Part shown: one piece after another, positions 51,543-60,996 of the stretch
Layout of the letters: each line of letters opens with the position of its first letter
Position numbering within the stretch: position 1 is the first letter of the stretch
Virus record (IMG/VR): IMGVR_UViG_3300026521_000471
Location: 58,518-122,517 of that record
Source of the DNA: a virus
DNA: 64,000 nt
Strand: one strand, 5' to 3'
The notes under the pieces: generated by a model
The model's database searches: none
What the model was told of the DNA's origin: nothing
Seen by the model: only the letters and a program-made list of their open reading frames with translations
Made by a program: the position numbers and the translations under genes

Positions 51543-51896
51543 ATGGCTGTTAAGCAATTAAATAATTTTGTATGGATTACAACGAGTTTTGAGGGGTTTC
51601 ATAAATACCCCGATGCTCCTGAAGAGGTTTCATTTTTAAAAGAAAGACACAGACATATATTCAAACTTAAAATTTGGATTGAAGTATTTCATAATGATAG
51701 AGACATTGAATTTATTCTTTTTAAAAGATTTATTGATTCATTAATAGTTGAAAATGAAATGGATTATAAATCATGTGAAATGATTTCTGATGATCTCGCA
51801 AATTGGATTAATGAAAAATTTCCAAAGCGGACTATAAAAATTGAAGTTTCTGAAGATGGAGAAAATGGCTCTTATAAAGAATATGAAGCTATATAG
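51543..51896 (+). CDS. QueD-like T-fold protein
   Basis: 117 residues. H-R-H-I-F-K-L near 37, D-R-D-I-E-F near 55 and a late I-E-V-S-E-D with Glu line up with the H-G-H-x-Y-V, D-F and A-E-T landmarks of QueD, but the catalytic Cys and several zinc residues are absent. Similar short proteins (F-H-x-Y-P-D-A-P-E-E) are common in phages with no proven role. Confidence 0.6.
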   Translation: MAVKQLNNFVWITTSFEGFHKYPDAPEEVSFLKERHRHIFKLKIWIEVFHNDRDIEFILFKRFIDSLIVENEMDYKSCEMISDDLANWINEKFPKRTIKIEVSEDGENGSYKEYEAI

Positions 51897-51904
51897 GTTT
51901 AGAC

Positions 51905-52993
51905 ATGAAAAATATTTTTTTAGTTGATATTGAATATATACCAACCCGTTATTCTTCACAATGGAAAGAATGGATTCCAGAAGAAATTAATAAATCCGAG
52001 TTATTAAATTGTGTTGTAATAGATGGTCCGGATAACAAAGATTATGAAACAACCCCTGGTGGGTTTTTCAATTTCTTTGAAACTAATTTATATAAAATGG
52101 TGCAAGGGCAAAAAATAGCAAAACTCTTTATGGAAGATAAAGTCAATGATGGTGATATATTCTTATTTACTGATGGTTGGCATCCTGCAGTAATATCTTT
52201 AAGACAAATGATAAATCTCTCTAAGAAAAAAATTAAAATGATGGGTATGTTTCATGCTGGGGCTTATGACCCAGCAGATATATTGGGACAAACTTGCAGA
52301 GATAATTTTTTAAATATTGAATTAGGTTACTTAGATTGCTTAGATACGGCTATATTTGCTACTAAATTTAGTAAACAACTTATGCTTGACAATCTTATTA
52401 TTGATGATGTGAAAAAAAATGAATTAGATAAAAAAATGGTAGTGACAGGTTTCCCATATAATTTTGATCATTTATATCAAAGTAAAAATAAATCTAACAA
52501 TATTTTATTTCCTCACAGAATAAGTCCAGAAAAACATATTGAACTTTTTAGAAAAAAAGATAAAATATCAGAACAATACAACACTATTGAGGAATTACTT
52601 CCCAATTTTGAAGCAATTGTTACTTTAGAAATAACAAAAAATAAAGATGAGTTTCATGAATTATTAGCTAACTCAAAATATAGTGTTAGTTTCGCAGATC
52701 AAGAAACTTGGGGCATTTCAGTATTTGAATCATTAATGAGTGGATGCTTGCCAATTATACCAAATAAATTAAGTTATAATGAAATGTATTCAGATGAACT
52801 TAAATATGATCCATATGATGAAAATGGTAATGAAGATATATATAACTGGCCTATAAAAGTTAAAAAAGTTATTGACCGTTTAGAACAATTAACACTAGAA
52901 GATAAACAAAAAATAATAGATAAAAATATAAAATATTTAAAAGAATATTATTGTACTTTTGAGTATATTTTAGATTTACTAATTATAGGATAG
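51905..52993 (+). CDS. Glycosyltransferase-like protein
   Basis: 362 residues with GT-B layout: ILFPHRISPEKHIELF near 198 and E-T-W-G-I-S-V-F-E-S-L-M-S-G-C-L-P-I-I-P (about 275). The F-P-H-R...P-E-K-H motif is reminiscent of GTDC1/QTMAN-type enzymes that mannosylate tRNA queuosine, an attractive link to 7-deazaguanine chemistry, but the match is short. Confidence 0.72.
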   Translation: MKNIFLVDIEYIPTRYSSQWKEWIPEEINKSELLNCVVIDGPDNKDYETTPGGFFNFFETNLYKMVQGQKIAKLFMEDKVNDGDIFLFTDGWHPAVISLRQMINLSKKKIKMMGMFHAGAYDPADILGQTCRDNFLNIELGYLDCLDTAIFATKFSKQLMLDNLIIDDVKKNELDKKMVVTGFPYNFDHLYQSKNKSNNILFPHRISPEKHIELFRKKDKISEQYNTIEELLPNFEAIVTLEITKNKDEFHELLANSKYSVSFADQETWGISVFESLMSGCLPIIPNKLSYNEMYSDELKYDPYDENGNEDIYNWPIKVKKVIDRLEQLTLEDKQKIIDKNIKYLKEYYCTFEYILDLLIIG

Positions 52994-53286
52994 AGTCCAT
53001 CTAATTTCAAAGTTAAATTCAAGACTATTATCGAATACAGGATATGAATTTAACTTAATTTTTATTAAATTCCTTTTGCAACGTCTATTTAGATTTAACT
53101 CCATTAAATCTAATTTTTAATAGCTTTATAATTCACCCCCCACTTATTTTCTTATAAATATTTTTTAATATTTCTACTATTTTATCATAATATCATTTAT
53201 CATATTAAAATAGGATTTTGACTTTTTTTGTATAATATTATCTATACAAATTCACTCAATAAAAGAGTTACCAAGGATAAAAAATT
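52994..53286 (+). promoter_or_regulatory. Intergenic region with promoter for dpdA-D
   Basis: No gene. AT-rich with imperfect repeats of AAATTTAAC-type sequence and a C-run near 53138. A T-run followed by GTATAAT at about 53230-53236 gives a promoter 50 bases before the dpdA-D start. Confidence 0.6.
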
Positions 53287-54833
53287 ATGACACAAAATAA
53301 TATTTCAAATATTAAATCTACTATCGAGAATGATCCAAAAGGATTGAAATTAGAGCTTGTAATTTCGGGCATACCTTAGGCTACTTTAAATTAAGAAGTC
53401 AGCACGATGATTTATTTAGAATTACAGCATTATCTTTACGAAAATGCCTAGACTATATTGAAGAAAAATTACCAGGCAATGTTTTATTACAGGGTCTATT
53501 CAATGCATACACAGAGGAAGTCATGGCTCGTAGAGCAAGTGAAGAATCAATTAATGTACCGTTCAAATCTATCTTCCCACATGGATTGCATGCTGATTCA
53601 GGTGGTTTACAAATGGTTACTTTAGGTAAGGGTACTGTTGAAAAAGAAGATAGACTTAAAATCTATGAAACACAAAGTAAGTATGCTGATTATGCTATGA
53701 GCTTTGATGAAATTCCTGCAGTATTTATTGATGATGTTAAATACTATATGCAAAGTCTAATTGAAGAAAAAGGTATTGAGTCAGGTAATAATCTCAGGGA
53801 ACAATTTGATTATTTTGCTACAACCGATTCAACTTGTAGAATTGTACCCATCGTACAAGGTTGGGGGATAAAAGACACAAATACATTCGCTAAAGGATTA
53901 TTTGCACAATTTACTGATGAAGAAAAAAGCAAAATGGATATTTTTGCTTCGGGTTTCCAAAGTACATCTGTTTATGCATCGGCGAAAAGGGCATTCGACT
54001 TATACAGAGTTGAGTCAATACCTGAAAATGCTAAACAACATCTGCACCTTTTAGGGGTAACAGGTTTTAAAAGGTTAATACCTATTTTGATACTAATCAA
54101 AAATAATATGACTGAGGGTTTAAAATCTCTATCATTTGATTCGGTTACACTTTCTATGAGTTATGTTATGGGTGGCACTGTTCCTTCTGTTGATGATTTT
54201 AAAAATGGTAAGGGCAAAATAAAATTAGGTAAAAAACGTAATAAAGATGTGGATGCTTATTGGCAAGAAATTTTTGATTTTTGGAAAGACGATCCAGAAT
54301 TCCCTTTTGATGATTTAAATGATATGATGGAACATAGCTATTATAATTCAAATGGATTAACTAGTGGTTACCAACAATATGAGCATTTTTTACAAGCTGA
54401 TGAAGATGGCAATTTTACTAAAAAAAATAAAAAAATAGCTGATTTTCATTTTGCTAAAGTATTGAAGCAAGAGCAGTATTATATTTTATATCAAGTTCAT
54501 AATTATGTACAAATATTAGAATCCTTTTTAGAAGATGATATTAAACTTGAGCATATTTTTAAAGGTAAAGATCTAGTATTATTCCAAGCTTTAGAAAAAG
54601 TTACAACTGATGATGATTTTAATGATTGGTATGAATACCTTAAAAAATCTACAGGTTTTTCAATTTTAACTATGAATTCTGAAGCAAAATCATCAGAGGA
54701 AACAACTAATTTATTATTTGATGACTCAAATAACGAACCTATAAAAGAAAGAAAAAAACAACCATCTAGAGTAGCTAAAAAACCGACTAAAGTAGAAGAA
54801 GATAATATTGATGCTATGAATGATTTATTTTAA
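53287..54833 (+). CDS. dpdA: DpdA-like transglycosylase D (frameshifted N-terminus)
   Basis: The ATG at 53287 begins a matching N-terminus, but that frame stops at 53379. The homologous sequence resumes one frame back at FGHTLGYFKLRS and runs to 54833 with HADSGGLQMVT, HLLGVTGFKR and SFDSV. One base appears missing near GGG at 53368-53370, or the ribosome shifts -1 there. From the internal ATG 53523 only a truncated protein results. Otherwise full length and most like copy B. The last 50 residues are Lys-rich. Confidence 0.8.
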
Positions 54834-54839
54834 TTATTA

Positions 54840-54862
54840 TTTAAGGGAATTCTTCTTATAAT
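54840..54862 (+). promoter_or_regulatory. Promoter
   Basis: TTTAAG (54840-54845), 11 bases, TATAAT (54857-54862), 27 bases before start 54889. Confidence 0.75.
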
Positions 54863-54888
54863 AGATTTAATTATACTAAAGGATTTAA

Positions 54889-55209
54889 ATGAATTTTTAT
54901 ATTGAATTTTATAAACGTGTTGATGAAAGAGTTAATCATACATTAACAGGATTTTTACTTTTACTCGAAAGTATTTTATTAGGAATAATTTTATATTTTA
55001 CAATTTTTACAAGTGATACAAATGCATGGGTACTAACTTTTATTATAGCATGGCTTATGTCATTACTTATTAATGTTACTCTATTTGGTGTGTTTGTAAT
55101 GATTAAGCATTTTTTAAAATGGATTAATACCGATTTAAAAAATGCTATAAATGAAACTCATGCGTCATTTGGTACTATACCTAGTAAACATGGTAGAATT
55201 AAATTTTAA
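54889..55209 (+). CDS. Two-pass membrane protein (106 aa)
   Basis: Hydrophobic segments at about 22-42 and 49-72; charged ends. Function unknown. Confidence 0.65.
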   Translation: MNFYIEFYKRVDERVNHTLTGFLLLLESILLGIILYFTIFTSDTNAWVLTFIIAWLMSLLINVTLFGVFVMIKHFLKWINTDLKNAINETHASFGTIPSKHGRIKF

Positions 55210-55216
55210 ATTATAA

Positions 55217-55501
55217 ATGAAATATCTTATAATAGAAGAGACCTTATTAATTGCCAAAGTTGAGAAAATATCTCATGGGTTTAATTCTACAAGTGTAGTA
55301 TATAGAAATCCAATTTCCGATAAAGTTTCAGAAACTACTTGGCCTACATATCATGCTAAAAAAATATTATTTGAAACATTTATTGATGCAATAGCATATA
55401 TTATAAAACATTTAGATAAGACATCTAATCTTGAGTTTAAACAACGAGTATTTGAGTATGAGTATATTCTATTAAACAACTATCCGGAGAAATTATTATG
55501 A
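55217..55501 (+). CDS. Small unknown protein ending in PEKLL
   Basis: 94 residues, ends NNYPEKLL. Central T-Y-H-A-K-K-I-L-F-E-T-F resembles T-Y-H-N-A-K-I-M-F-G in 59760, suggesting true homology between these two. Coupled to the next gene by an ATGA overlap. Confidence 0.65.
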   Translation: MKYLIIEETLLIAKVEKISHGFNSTSVVYRNPISDKVSETTWPTYHAKKILFETFIDAIAYIIKHLDKTSNLEFKQRVFEYEYILLNNYPEKLL

Positions 55502-56025
55502 AATATACACAAAAAGGCCTAATGCGCTTTTTTAGAGATAATGAGGTATCTGAAATTGAGGTCTTTATAAGTTATGTTGGAGATTATAGAAAAAATGGAC
55601 GTAAAACTATATCGACCTTGTTTACTATTATCAATCCTCAAAAAATTATTATTAAAGAATCTATTTTCGGAAAAATACTATTTGATGATATTGATGATGA
55701 AGATACTAGTAAAGCCTCTGCTCTTTTTGGATTTGATATAAATCGCAGTAATAATCCATTATATCCTAATGATGGTAGCATTATTAATAATTTTGATACT
55801 CACTCAGATATATTAGATATAAATAATAATAAATTCGATTTTGATGGAGATTTAATTAATAGAATTTTCTTCTTCACAAAAAAAGAGGAAGCAGAAATAC
55901 ACTTCGTTAAGTTACTTAATCATTACCTTAAAGGGGTTGGGTTAAGCGAAGCATTATCAGAAAGAGATAAAATTTTAAATAAATTAAAGGATACAAATCC
56001 CGAAAAGATTTTAGAATTGATTTAA
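55498..56025 (+). CDS. Unknown protein (175 aa)
   Basis: Starts inside the previous gene's stop. Asp/Asn-rich middle and a helical C-terminal third with NPEKILELI at the end, near to but not exactly the shared tail. Not recognised. Confidence 0.6.
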   Translation: MKYTQKGLMRFFRDNEVSEIEVFISYVGDYRKNGRKTISTLFTIINPQKIIIKESIFGKILFDDIDDEDTSKASALFGFDINRSNNPLYPNDGSIINNFDTHSDILDINNNKFDFDGDLINRIFFFTKKEEAEIHFVKLLNHYLKGVGLSEALSERDKILNKLKDTNPEKILELI

Positions 56026-56048
56026 GTTATCTTTAAATAGATTTTTTG

Positions 56049-56054
56049 TATAAT
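56049..56054 (+). promoter_or_regulatory. -10 element for pncB-like gene
   Basis: T-run and GTATAAT, 70 bases before the start. The leader holds GATTCAACTAAAGTTGAA, a small hairpin. Confidence 0.6.
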
Positions 56055-56123
56055 AAATAAAACAAAATTCATACTGTTATTGGATTCAACTAAAGTTGAA
56101 AGGAATAACAAAGGAGAACACTT

Positions 56124-57488
56124 ATGATTAATTTTAAAACACTTCAAACTGATTTCTATCAGATTTCAATGGCTTTCGCTTATGTACTTTCAAATAAAGC
56201 AAATGTAACAACTGGTTTTGAGGGCTTTGTAAGAAATGTAAAAGCGGCTGTAAACCCAAACAGAGATTTTTATATCTTTAGTGGAGAGCAGGAAGTAAAA
56301 GACTACATCGAAACTGTAAAAAAAGAAATCAGAGACCCACAATTCATAGAAACTTTTATTGAGCTTATAGAACCTAAAATAACTGCTAAGAATAAAGAGG
56401 ATCTTATTCAAGAATTTAGAGAAAAATGGAAAACTCTTGATTTTGATTTTGAGTATAACGTAGTTGCAGAAGGCTCTATTGTATTTCCTTTTGTACCTGT
56501 TTTTCAATATAAAGGACCTAAAATTTGGGGGCAACTTATTGAAACTTATGTTACAAATATTTACAACGGTAAAACAGCATTTGCTACTCTTAAAAAACTT
56601 AAAGAAGAAGATAAAGCATTTGTAACAGATAGTGAATTTATTTTCATTAAAGGTATTATGGAAAATAATCCTTTTGCTATAAATGAATACACTAAAAATC
56701 TTGAGAGAACTGCTGAGGAATTTAGAAAGTCAACAGATAAAATCCTTCTTGAAGCAGCATTTAGAAGAGCACCAACAAAAATTATAGCAGATGTAGCATC
56801 TAATGTAGCTATTAGTAAAGGTTGGGATGGTACTTCAAATGTTTCAAATGTTCTTAATGGTATGATTACAGCTGATAAAGTTGGTGGTACAATGGCTCAT
56901 GCTTTTGTAATGAGTTTTGAAAATGAAAGAGATGCCTTTAAAGCATGGGATAGAATCTTTCCTGGAACAACAATGCTTATCGATACTTATGACGTTGAAA
57001 ATGCAGCAAAAATGATTAAAGAGATGGTTGATAACGGTGAGATAACTAAACCGAACGATCTTAGAATTGATAGTGACCCTATTGATGATTACTGTAAACT
57101 CGTTTACGATATTTTTGATAATGCTATTGGTATCTTTGTAAGTGGCGATATGGACACAGAAAAATTTGAAATCCTAGATGGACAAAATATTCCATATAGT
57201 AAAGCTATGGCTGGAACAAAATATGTTTATGAAAACTATATCGCATCAAAACTTAATAGTGGTTTTGTTTACAAAATCGTAGAGTACATTAATGAGGATG
57301 GGAAAACTATTAGACCTGAGAAAAAAGCAAATGGGAAATCAAATTACCCTGGACTTAAAATGGTAAGTTATGATGAGTTTAGAAATATTCTTACTATTTG
57401 GAATAATACAGATAAAGGACAGTTTGGGTTTTCAGGAATGAGTAAAATCAAACCAGATTCAAAAGTTGAATTCAAAACTTCTTCATAA
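56124..57488 (+). CDS. pncB: Nicotinate phosphoribosyltransferase
   Basis: 454 residues. TDFYQISM near 10, EGFVRN near 33, GTMAHAFVMSFENERDAF (about 256-273) with the conserved His, a MLIDTYD segment near 286 and L-R-I-D-S-D near 315 match the nicotinate phosphoribosyltransferase family rather than NAMPT. It makes nicotinate mononucleotide in NAD+ salvage. Strong ribosome site (AAAGGAG) and codon choice richer in CTT/GGT than its neighbours suggest recent host origin. Pairs functionally with the NMNAT-like domain at 26467. Confidence 0.87.
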   Translation: MINFKTLQTDFYQISMAFAYVLSNKANVTTGFEGFVRNVKAAVNPNRDFYIFSGEQEVKDYIETVKKEIRDPQFIETFIELIEPKITAKNKEDLIQEFREKWKTLDFDFEYNVVAEGSIVFPFVPVFQYKGPKIWGQLIETYVTNIYNGKTAFATLKKLKEEDKAFVTDSEFIFIKGIMENNPFAINEYTKNLERTAEEFRKSTDKILLEAAFRRAPTKIIADVASNVAISKGWDGTSNVSNVLNGMITADKVGGTMAHAFVMSFENERDAFKAWDRIFPGTTMLIDTYDVENAAKMIKEMVDNGEITKPNDLRIDSDPIDDYCKLVYDIFDNAIGIFVSGDMDTEKFEILDGQNIPYSKAMAGTKYVYENYIASKLNSGFVYKIVEYINEDGKTIRPEKKANGKSNYPGLKMVSYDEFRNILTIWNNTDKGQFGFSGMSKIKPDSKVEFKTSS

Positions 57489-57538
57489 AAAAATACCACT
57501 TCTTTATAAATATTAACATATAGAGAGGTGGGTCAAAT

Positions 57539-58288
57539 ATGTTAGCAAAAGTTACAAAAAAAGTAAAAAATTTCATTCAAAATCTAGAAGTTGTTTCTCC
57601 TAAAGACTACAACAAATACTTTAATGACATTGCATTTGATATGGGTATAGAAACAAGCGAATTTGATTGTGATATGTCTAATGCTATTGATAAACATCGT
57701 GACACTTTAGAAGAAAATACATCTCTTGCTATAAATGCTATTAATACTCGTGATGTAAAAGCTCTAGAACTTGTAAACGATAATATGAGTAAATTAAAAA
57801 AAGAAATTATAGAACTTAAAGAATTAGTATATAAAGACGAATTAACTCAAGTATATAATAGAAAATATATTACTGATAATATATTATCTGGAGATTATTT
57901 TAAAATTAATGGTCTTATGGTTATTCTTGACATGAATAATCTTAAAAAAATCAATGATACCATTGGACATGTAGCTGGAGATAAGGCTATAATCTATCTT
58001 TCTAAAGAACTAAAGAATTTAACAGAAAATACTATTAGATTTGGAGGAGATGAATTTCTATTATTTTTTGATGACATTGATTTAGAAGATTGCTTCTTAA
58101 AACTACATAAATTACGTGAAAAAATAAGTACCAAAATATTTCGCTTTAAAGGTGTTGAATTTAATATTAGTTTTGCTTTCGCTGCTATAGCTATCGACCC
58201 ATCAAAAAAATTCAAAGAAACTCTTGAAATTGTAGATAATGAAATGTATAAAGATAAAGAAAGAGTTAAAAATATGTTAAACAAATAA
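57539..58288 (+). CDS. Diguanylate cyclase (GGDEF)
   Basis: 249 residues. N-terminal 95 residues are helical and could form a sensory coiled coil. Residues about 98-248 are a GGDEF domain: DELTQVYNRKY near 100, then R-F-G-G-D-E-F near 161, the intact active-site signature for making cyclic di-GMP from two GTP. No EAL domain. No membrane segment, so cytoplasmic. Phage-driven cyclic di-GMP would lower motility and favour attachment. Confidence 0.92.
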   Translation: MLAKVTKKVKNFIQNLEVVSPKDYNKYFNDIAFDMGIETSEFDCDMSNAIDKHRDTLEENTSLAINAINTRDVKALELVNDNMSKLKKEIIELKELVYKDELTQVYNRKYITDNILSGDYFKINGLMVILDMNNLKKINDTIGHVAGDKAIIYLSKELKNLTENTIRFGGDEFLLFFDDIDLEDCFLKLHKLREKISTKIFRFKGVEFNISFAFAAIAIDPSKKFKETLEIVDNEMYKDKERVKNMLNK

Positions 58289-58313
58289 AAAAAATAATTT
58301 TATTTTAAGTTCT

Positions 58314-58326
58314 TCTTTGGTATAAT
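58314..58326 (+). promoter_or_regulatory. Promoter
   Basis: TTTAAG (58314-58319) close to GGTATAAT (58321-58326 for TATAAT), just before start 58344. Confidence 0.6.
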
Positions 58327-58343
58327 CTTTAGAAGGATTTAAA

Positions 58344-59174
58344 ATGAATATACACTTTACAAATAAAAGTCTTTTTTACGATTTAAATAAACAATCAATA
58401 GCAACAGTAAAAGTTGGATCTCATATGTATGGTCTAAATAATGAACGTAGTGATATAGATTATCTATCAATTTATATAGAACCTATTAAAAATAGAGATA
58501 GTTTTATGTGGACTCATCACCAACTACAATTTAAAGACGATAAGATAGATTATAATTTTTCATCAATCCAAACTTTTATAAGAAATACTTTAACAGGTGA
58601 TGCTACAATCAATTTTGAAGTAATTCATTCCAAAGATTTACTTCAAACTGATTTAGCATGGCTTTATGAATATAAAGATTTTTTTATAAATTACAATATA
58701 ATTAAAAGTTATTTAGGATTAGCTAAACGAGATTTAAAATATTGGAATAAAGATACAAAAAATGCTAAATTTCATAATGGAGAATCCAATAAAAAATTAT
58801 CTCATTTTGTTAGAGGTGTTTTATTTGCTAAACTACTACTAGAAGATAATTTTGATTTTAATTTAGAAATTAAACATACTTTTTCAGAATTTAAATATAA
58901 TGATTTAGAATTATTATCAAGAATAAAAAATGGTTCATTAGATTTTTCATTTGATTATCTTATATCGATTATTAGTTCATATATGGAACAACTAAGAATT
59001 TTAAATAATAAAAAATTAGAAGAAGGAGCAATCCATAGATATATGAAAACCGATATTTTAGCAAAATTAGATATAGAGATCCAAAAAACAGTTGAAAAAT
59101 TAGATACCGAGATCAATTTTTTAGATTATGATGATTTATTTTATAAAGCGTTAGAAGAAGGGGTTGAGTATTGA
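58344..59174 (+). CDS. Predicted nucleotidyltransferase (RlaP-like)
   Basis: 276 residues. V-G-S-H-M-Y-G-L-N-N-E-R-S-D-I-D near 25-40 is the G-S...S-D-x-D motif of a large predicted nucleotidyltransferase family found in T4-like and other phages (DUF4269/RlaP type). Helical C-terminal domain. The substrate of these proteins is unclear; RNA or tRNA is possible. Overlaps the next gene. Confidence 0.75.
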   Translation: MNIHFTNKSLFYDLNKQSIATVKVGSHMYGLNNERSDIDYLSIYIEPIKNRDSFMWTHHQLQFKDDKIDYNFSSIQTFIRNTLTGDATINFEVIHSKDLLQTDLAWLYEYKDFFINYNIIKSYLGLAKRDLKYWNKDTKNAKFHNGESNKKLSHFVRGVLFAKLLLEDNFDFNLEIKHTFSEFKYNDLELLSRIKNGSLDFSFDYLISIISSYMEQLRILNNKKLEEGAIHRYMKTDILAKLDIEIQKTVEKLDTEINFLDYDDLFYKALEEGVEY

Positions 59175-59770
59175 AAGAGTTAATTAAAGCAACTAAAAAA
59201 TTTGATAATTTCTTAAAAATGCAATTATATGTCATTTTTATAATCAGTATGAGTTGGTCTTTGATACTACCTTTAATAACTAAATTACAAGGATTACTTT
59301 GGGCTACTAGTATTATTTCTATTTTTTTAATATTGACTAAATTAACAGCTTTTATAGCTCCAAGATTTAAAAATATTAAATTGCATTTAGCATATAGAAA
59401 TCTAATTATATTAGATGGACTTTATCTTCTAAGTCTTTCAACATATTTTATAAGCCCGTTGTTATTCTTGTATGTTGAAGGTGTATTAATGTTAATCTAT
59501 ACAATTATAATGTCGGTTTTTGGTATTAGATATGATGCCTTTTTAATGAAAAAATACGATATTACTACTTTTGAAAACGTTCAATATGCTGAACGTATTT
59601 CAATGGCAACAGCATCAATCATAGGTTATTCTATTGTTGTACTATTAGATCTGTTTACAAATAGTATTTCAACAGTTTTATACGTTTTCATTATAATTTT
59701 ATTAATCAATCTATTGATGCAGATTTACAATTATATATTTTATTGGAAAAGGTTGAATATTGGAAATTAA
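59171..59770 (+). CDS. Membrane protein, four to five segments
   Basis: 199 residues from a TTG start overlapping the previous stop. Hydrophobic segments at about 18-38, 43-62, 74-95, 98-118 and 140-190. No motif recognised. Confidence 0.65.
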   Translation: MKELIKATKKFDNFLKMQLYVIFIISMSWSLILPLITKLQGLLWATSIISIFLILTKLTAFIAPRFKNIKLHLAYRNLIILDGLYLLSLSTYFISPLLFLYVEGVLMLIYTIIMSVFGIRYDAFLMKKYDITTFENVQYAERISMATASIIGYSIVVLLDLFTNSISTVLYVFIIILLINLLMQIYNYIFYWKRLNIGN

Positions 59771-60074
59771 AGTTGGTAATATAAAATACGTAGTTAATAA
59801 AGACAAATATATTATAGCTAAAGTATATGTTTCGGAAATACTTGATGATGCTATTGTAGTACAAAATATAATTGAAGAAGATCTATGCCCGGCATTACTA
59901 AGAATACCAAATACACATAAAAATATAATATTTGATACTTATCACAATGCTAAAATTATGTTTGGTGCTCTCATCTTTAAAGAGGGGAAAAATATAAATG
60001 CCAAAATTGATTATAAATCATTTGATTCATTTGTAAAATATACAGAAAGATTTAGCCCAGAGCTATTAATTTAG
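59760..60074 (+). CDS. Small unknown protein ending in PELLI
   Basis: 104 residues, TTG or ATG-like start overlapping the previous gene by 11 bases. Ends RFSPELLI. The D-T-Y-H-N-A-K-I-M segment is shared with 55217, so the two are probably paralogs. Confidence 0.65.
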   Translation: MEIKVGNIKYVVNKDKYIIAKVYVSEILDDAIVVQNIIEEDLCPALLRIPNTHKNIIFDTYHNAKIMFGALIFKEGKNINAKIDYKSFDSFVKYTERFSPELLI

Positions 60075-60083
60075 GAGATAACA

Positions 60084-60578
60084 ATGAATTGTATAGGATT
60101 ATTTGGTACTTGCGGTAACAGTAAATGGAGAGATAGTTTCATTAAAGATTTTAAAGAACGAGATATTGAATGTTTTAACCCTTTAGTAGAAGATTGGAAA
60201 CCAGAAGACGCTGTAATTGAAGCAGAACATTTAGCTAATGATAGCATTTTATTATTCCCAATAACAAAAGAAACGTACGGTGTAGGATCATTATCTGAAG
60301 TAGGTTTTGGAATATTAAACGCTATAAAAATAGATGATAGACGTGATTTCATAGTTATGATCGAAAGTGAATTAGATGATGAATTAATGAAAGATAAAGA
60401 AAGAGCTAAAGAAAGTTTAAGAGCAAGAGCATTAGTTTTAGAACATCTTAAAAAACATAATTTTTCCAACGTGTATCTTGTTGATACATTTGATGAAATG
60501 GCAAATGCTGCTAGAGTTCTATATCGAGCGAATTCTATTCGATCACAAATGGATAAATTTTCAATTAAAAATAAATAA
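60084..60578 (+). CDS. Nucleoside 2-deoxyribosyltransferase-like protein
   Basis: 164 residues. G-L-F-G-T-C-G near the start, W-R-x-x-F, F-N-P-L-V-E-D-W near 32, and Y-G-V-G-S-L-S-E-V-G near 64 match the SLOG-related nucleoside deoxyribosyltransferase group. Could process free nucleosides or NAD-derived signals. Second SLOG-type protein in the window. Confidence 0.78.
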   Translation: MNCIGLFGTCGNSKWRDSFIKDFKERDIECFNPLVEDWKPEDAVIEAEHLANDSILLFPITKETYGVGSLSEVGFGILNAIKIDDRRDFIVMIESELDDELMKDKERAKESLRARALVLEHLKKHNFSNVYLVDTFDEMANAARVLYRANSIRSQMDKFSIKNK

Positions 60579-60618
60579 TTGTAATAAATAATTCTAGAAT
60601 ATAAACTAGGATTATTAA

Positions 60619-60996
60619 ATGACATTAACACAATTAAACGAATTTAACTTATTTGGTAATAAGAACAAAGAACTTAAATTTAAAAAACAAGGTGACTTTA
60701 TTGAATTTGATTTGAGTGATAATAGATTCAAAAAAGATAGTATCAAATTTATTAAAATACGTAAACGAGATGGTTATCCAAATTTAGTAGGGCAATACAG
60801 AGCATTTATTAGAGCTAGAGGTCATGTATTCAAAGTTATAGACCCAAATTTTGATAACTTAATTCGAGAAATTATAAGAACCCTAAAAGATTTAAGAATA
60901 ATGGCTAAAAGTAGTAGAACAGAAACAGCACCAGCAGATATTCCATATATAGAAGTAAAAGACTTTAAAGGAATTAAAGCTTACCTTGATAAATAA
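60619..60996 (+). CDS. Unknown basic protein (125 aa)
   Basis: Lys/Arg-rich alpha/beta protein. Its stop shares a base with the next ATG. Not recognised. Confidence 0.6.
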   Translation: MTLTQLNEFNLFGNKNKELKFKKQGDFIEFDLSDNRFKKDSIKFIKIRKRDGYPNLVGQYRAFIRARGHVFKVIDPNFDNLIREIIRTLKDLRIMAKSSRTETAPADIPYIEVKDFKGIKAYLDK

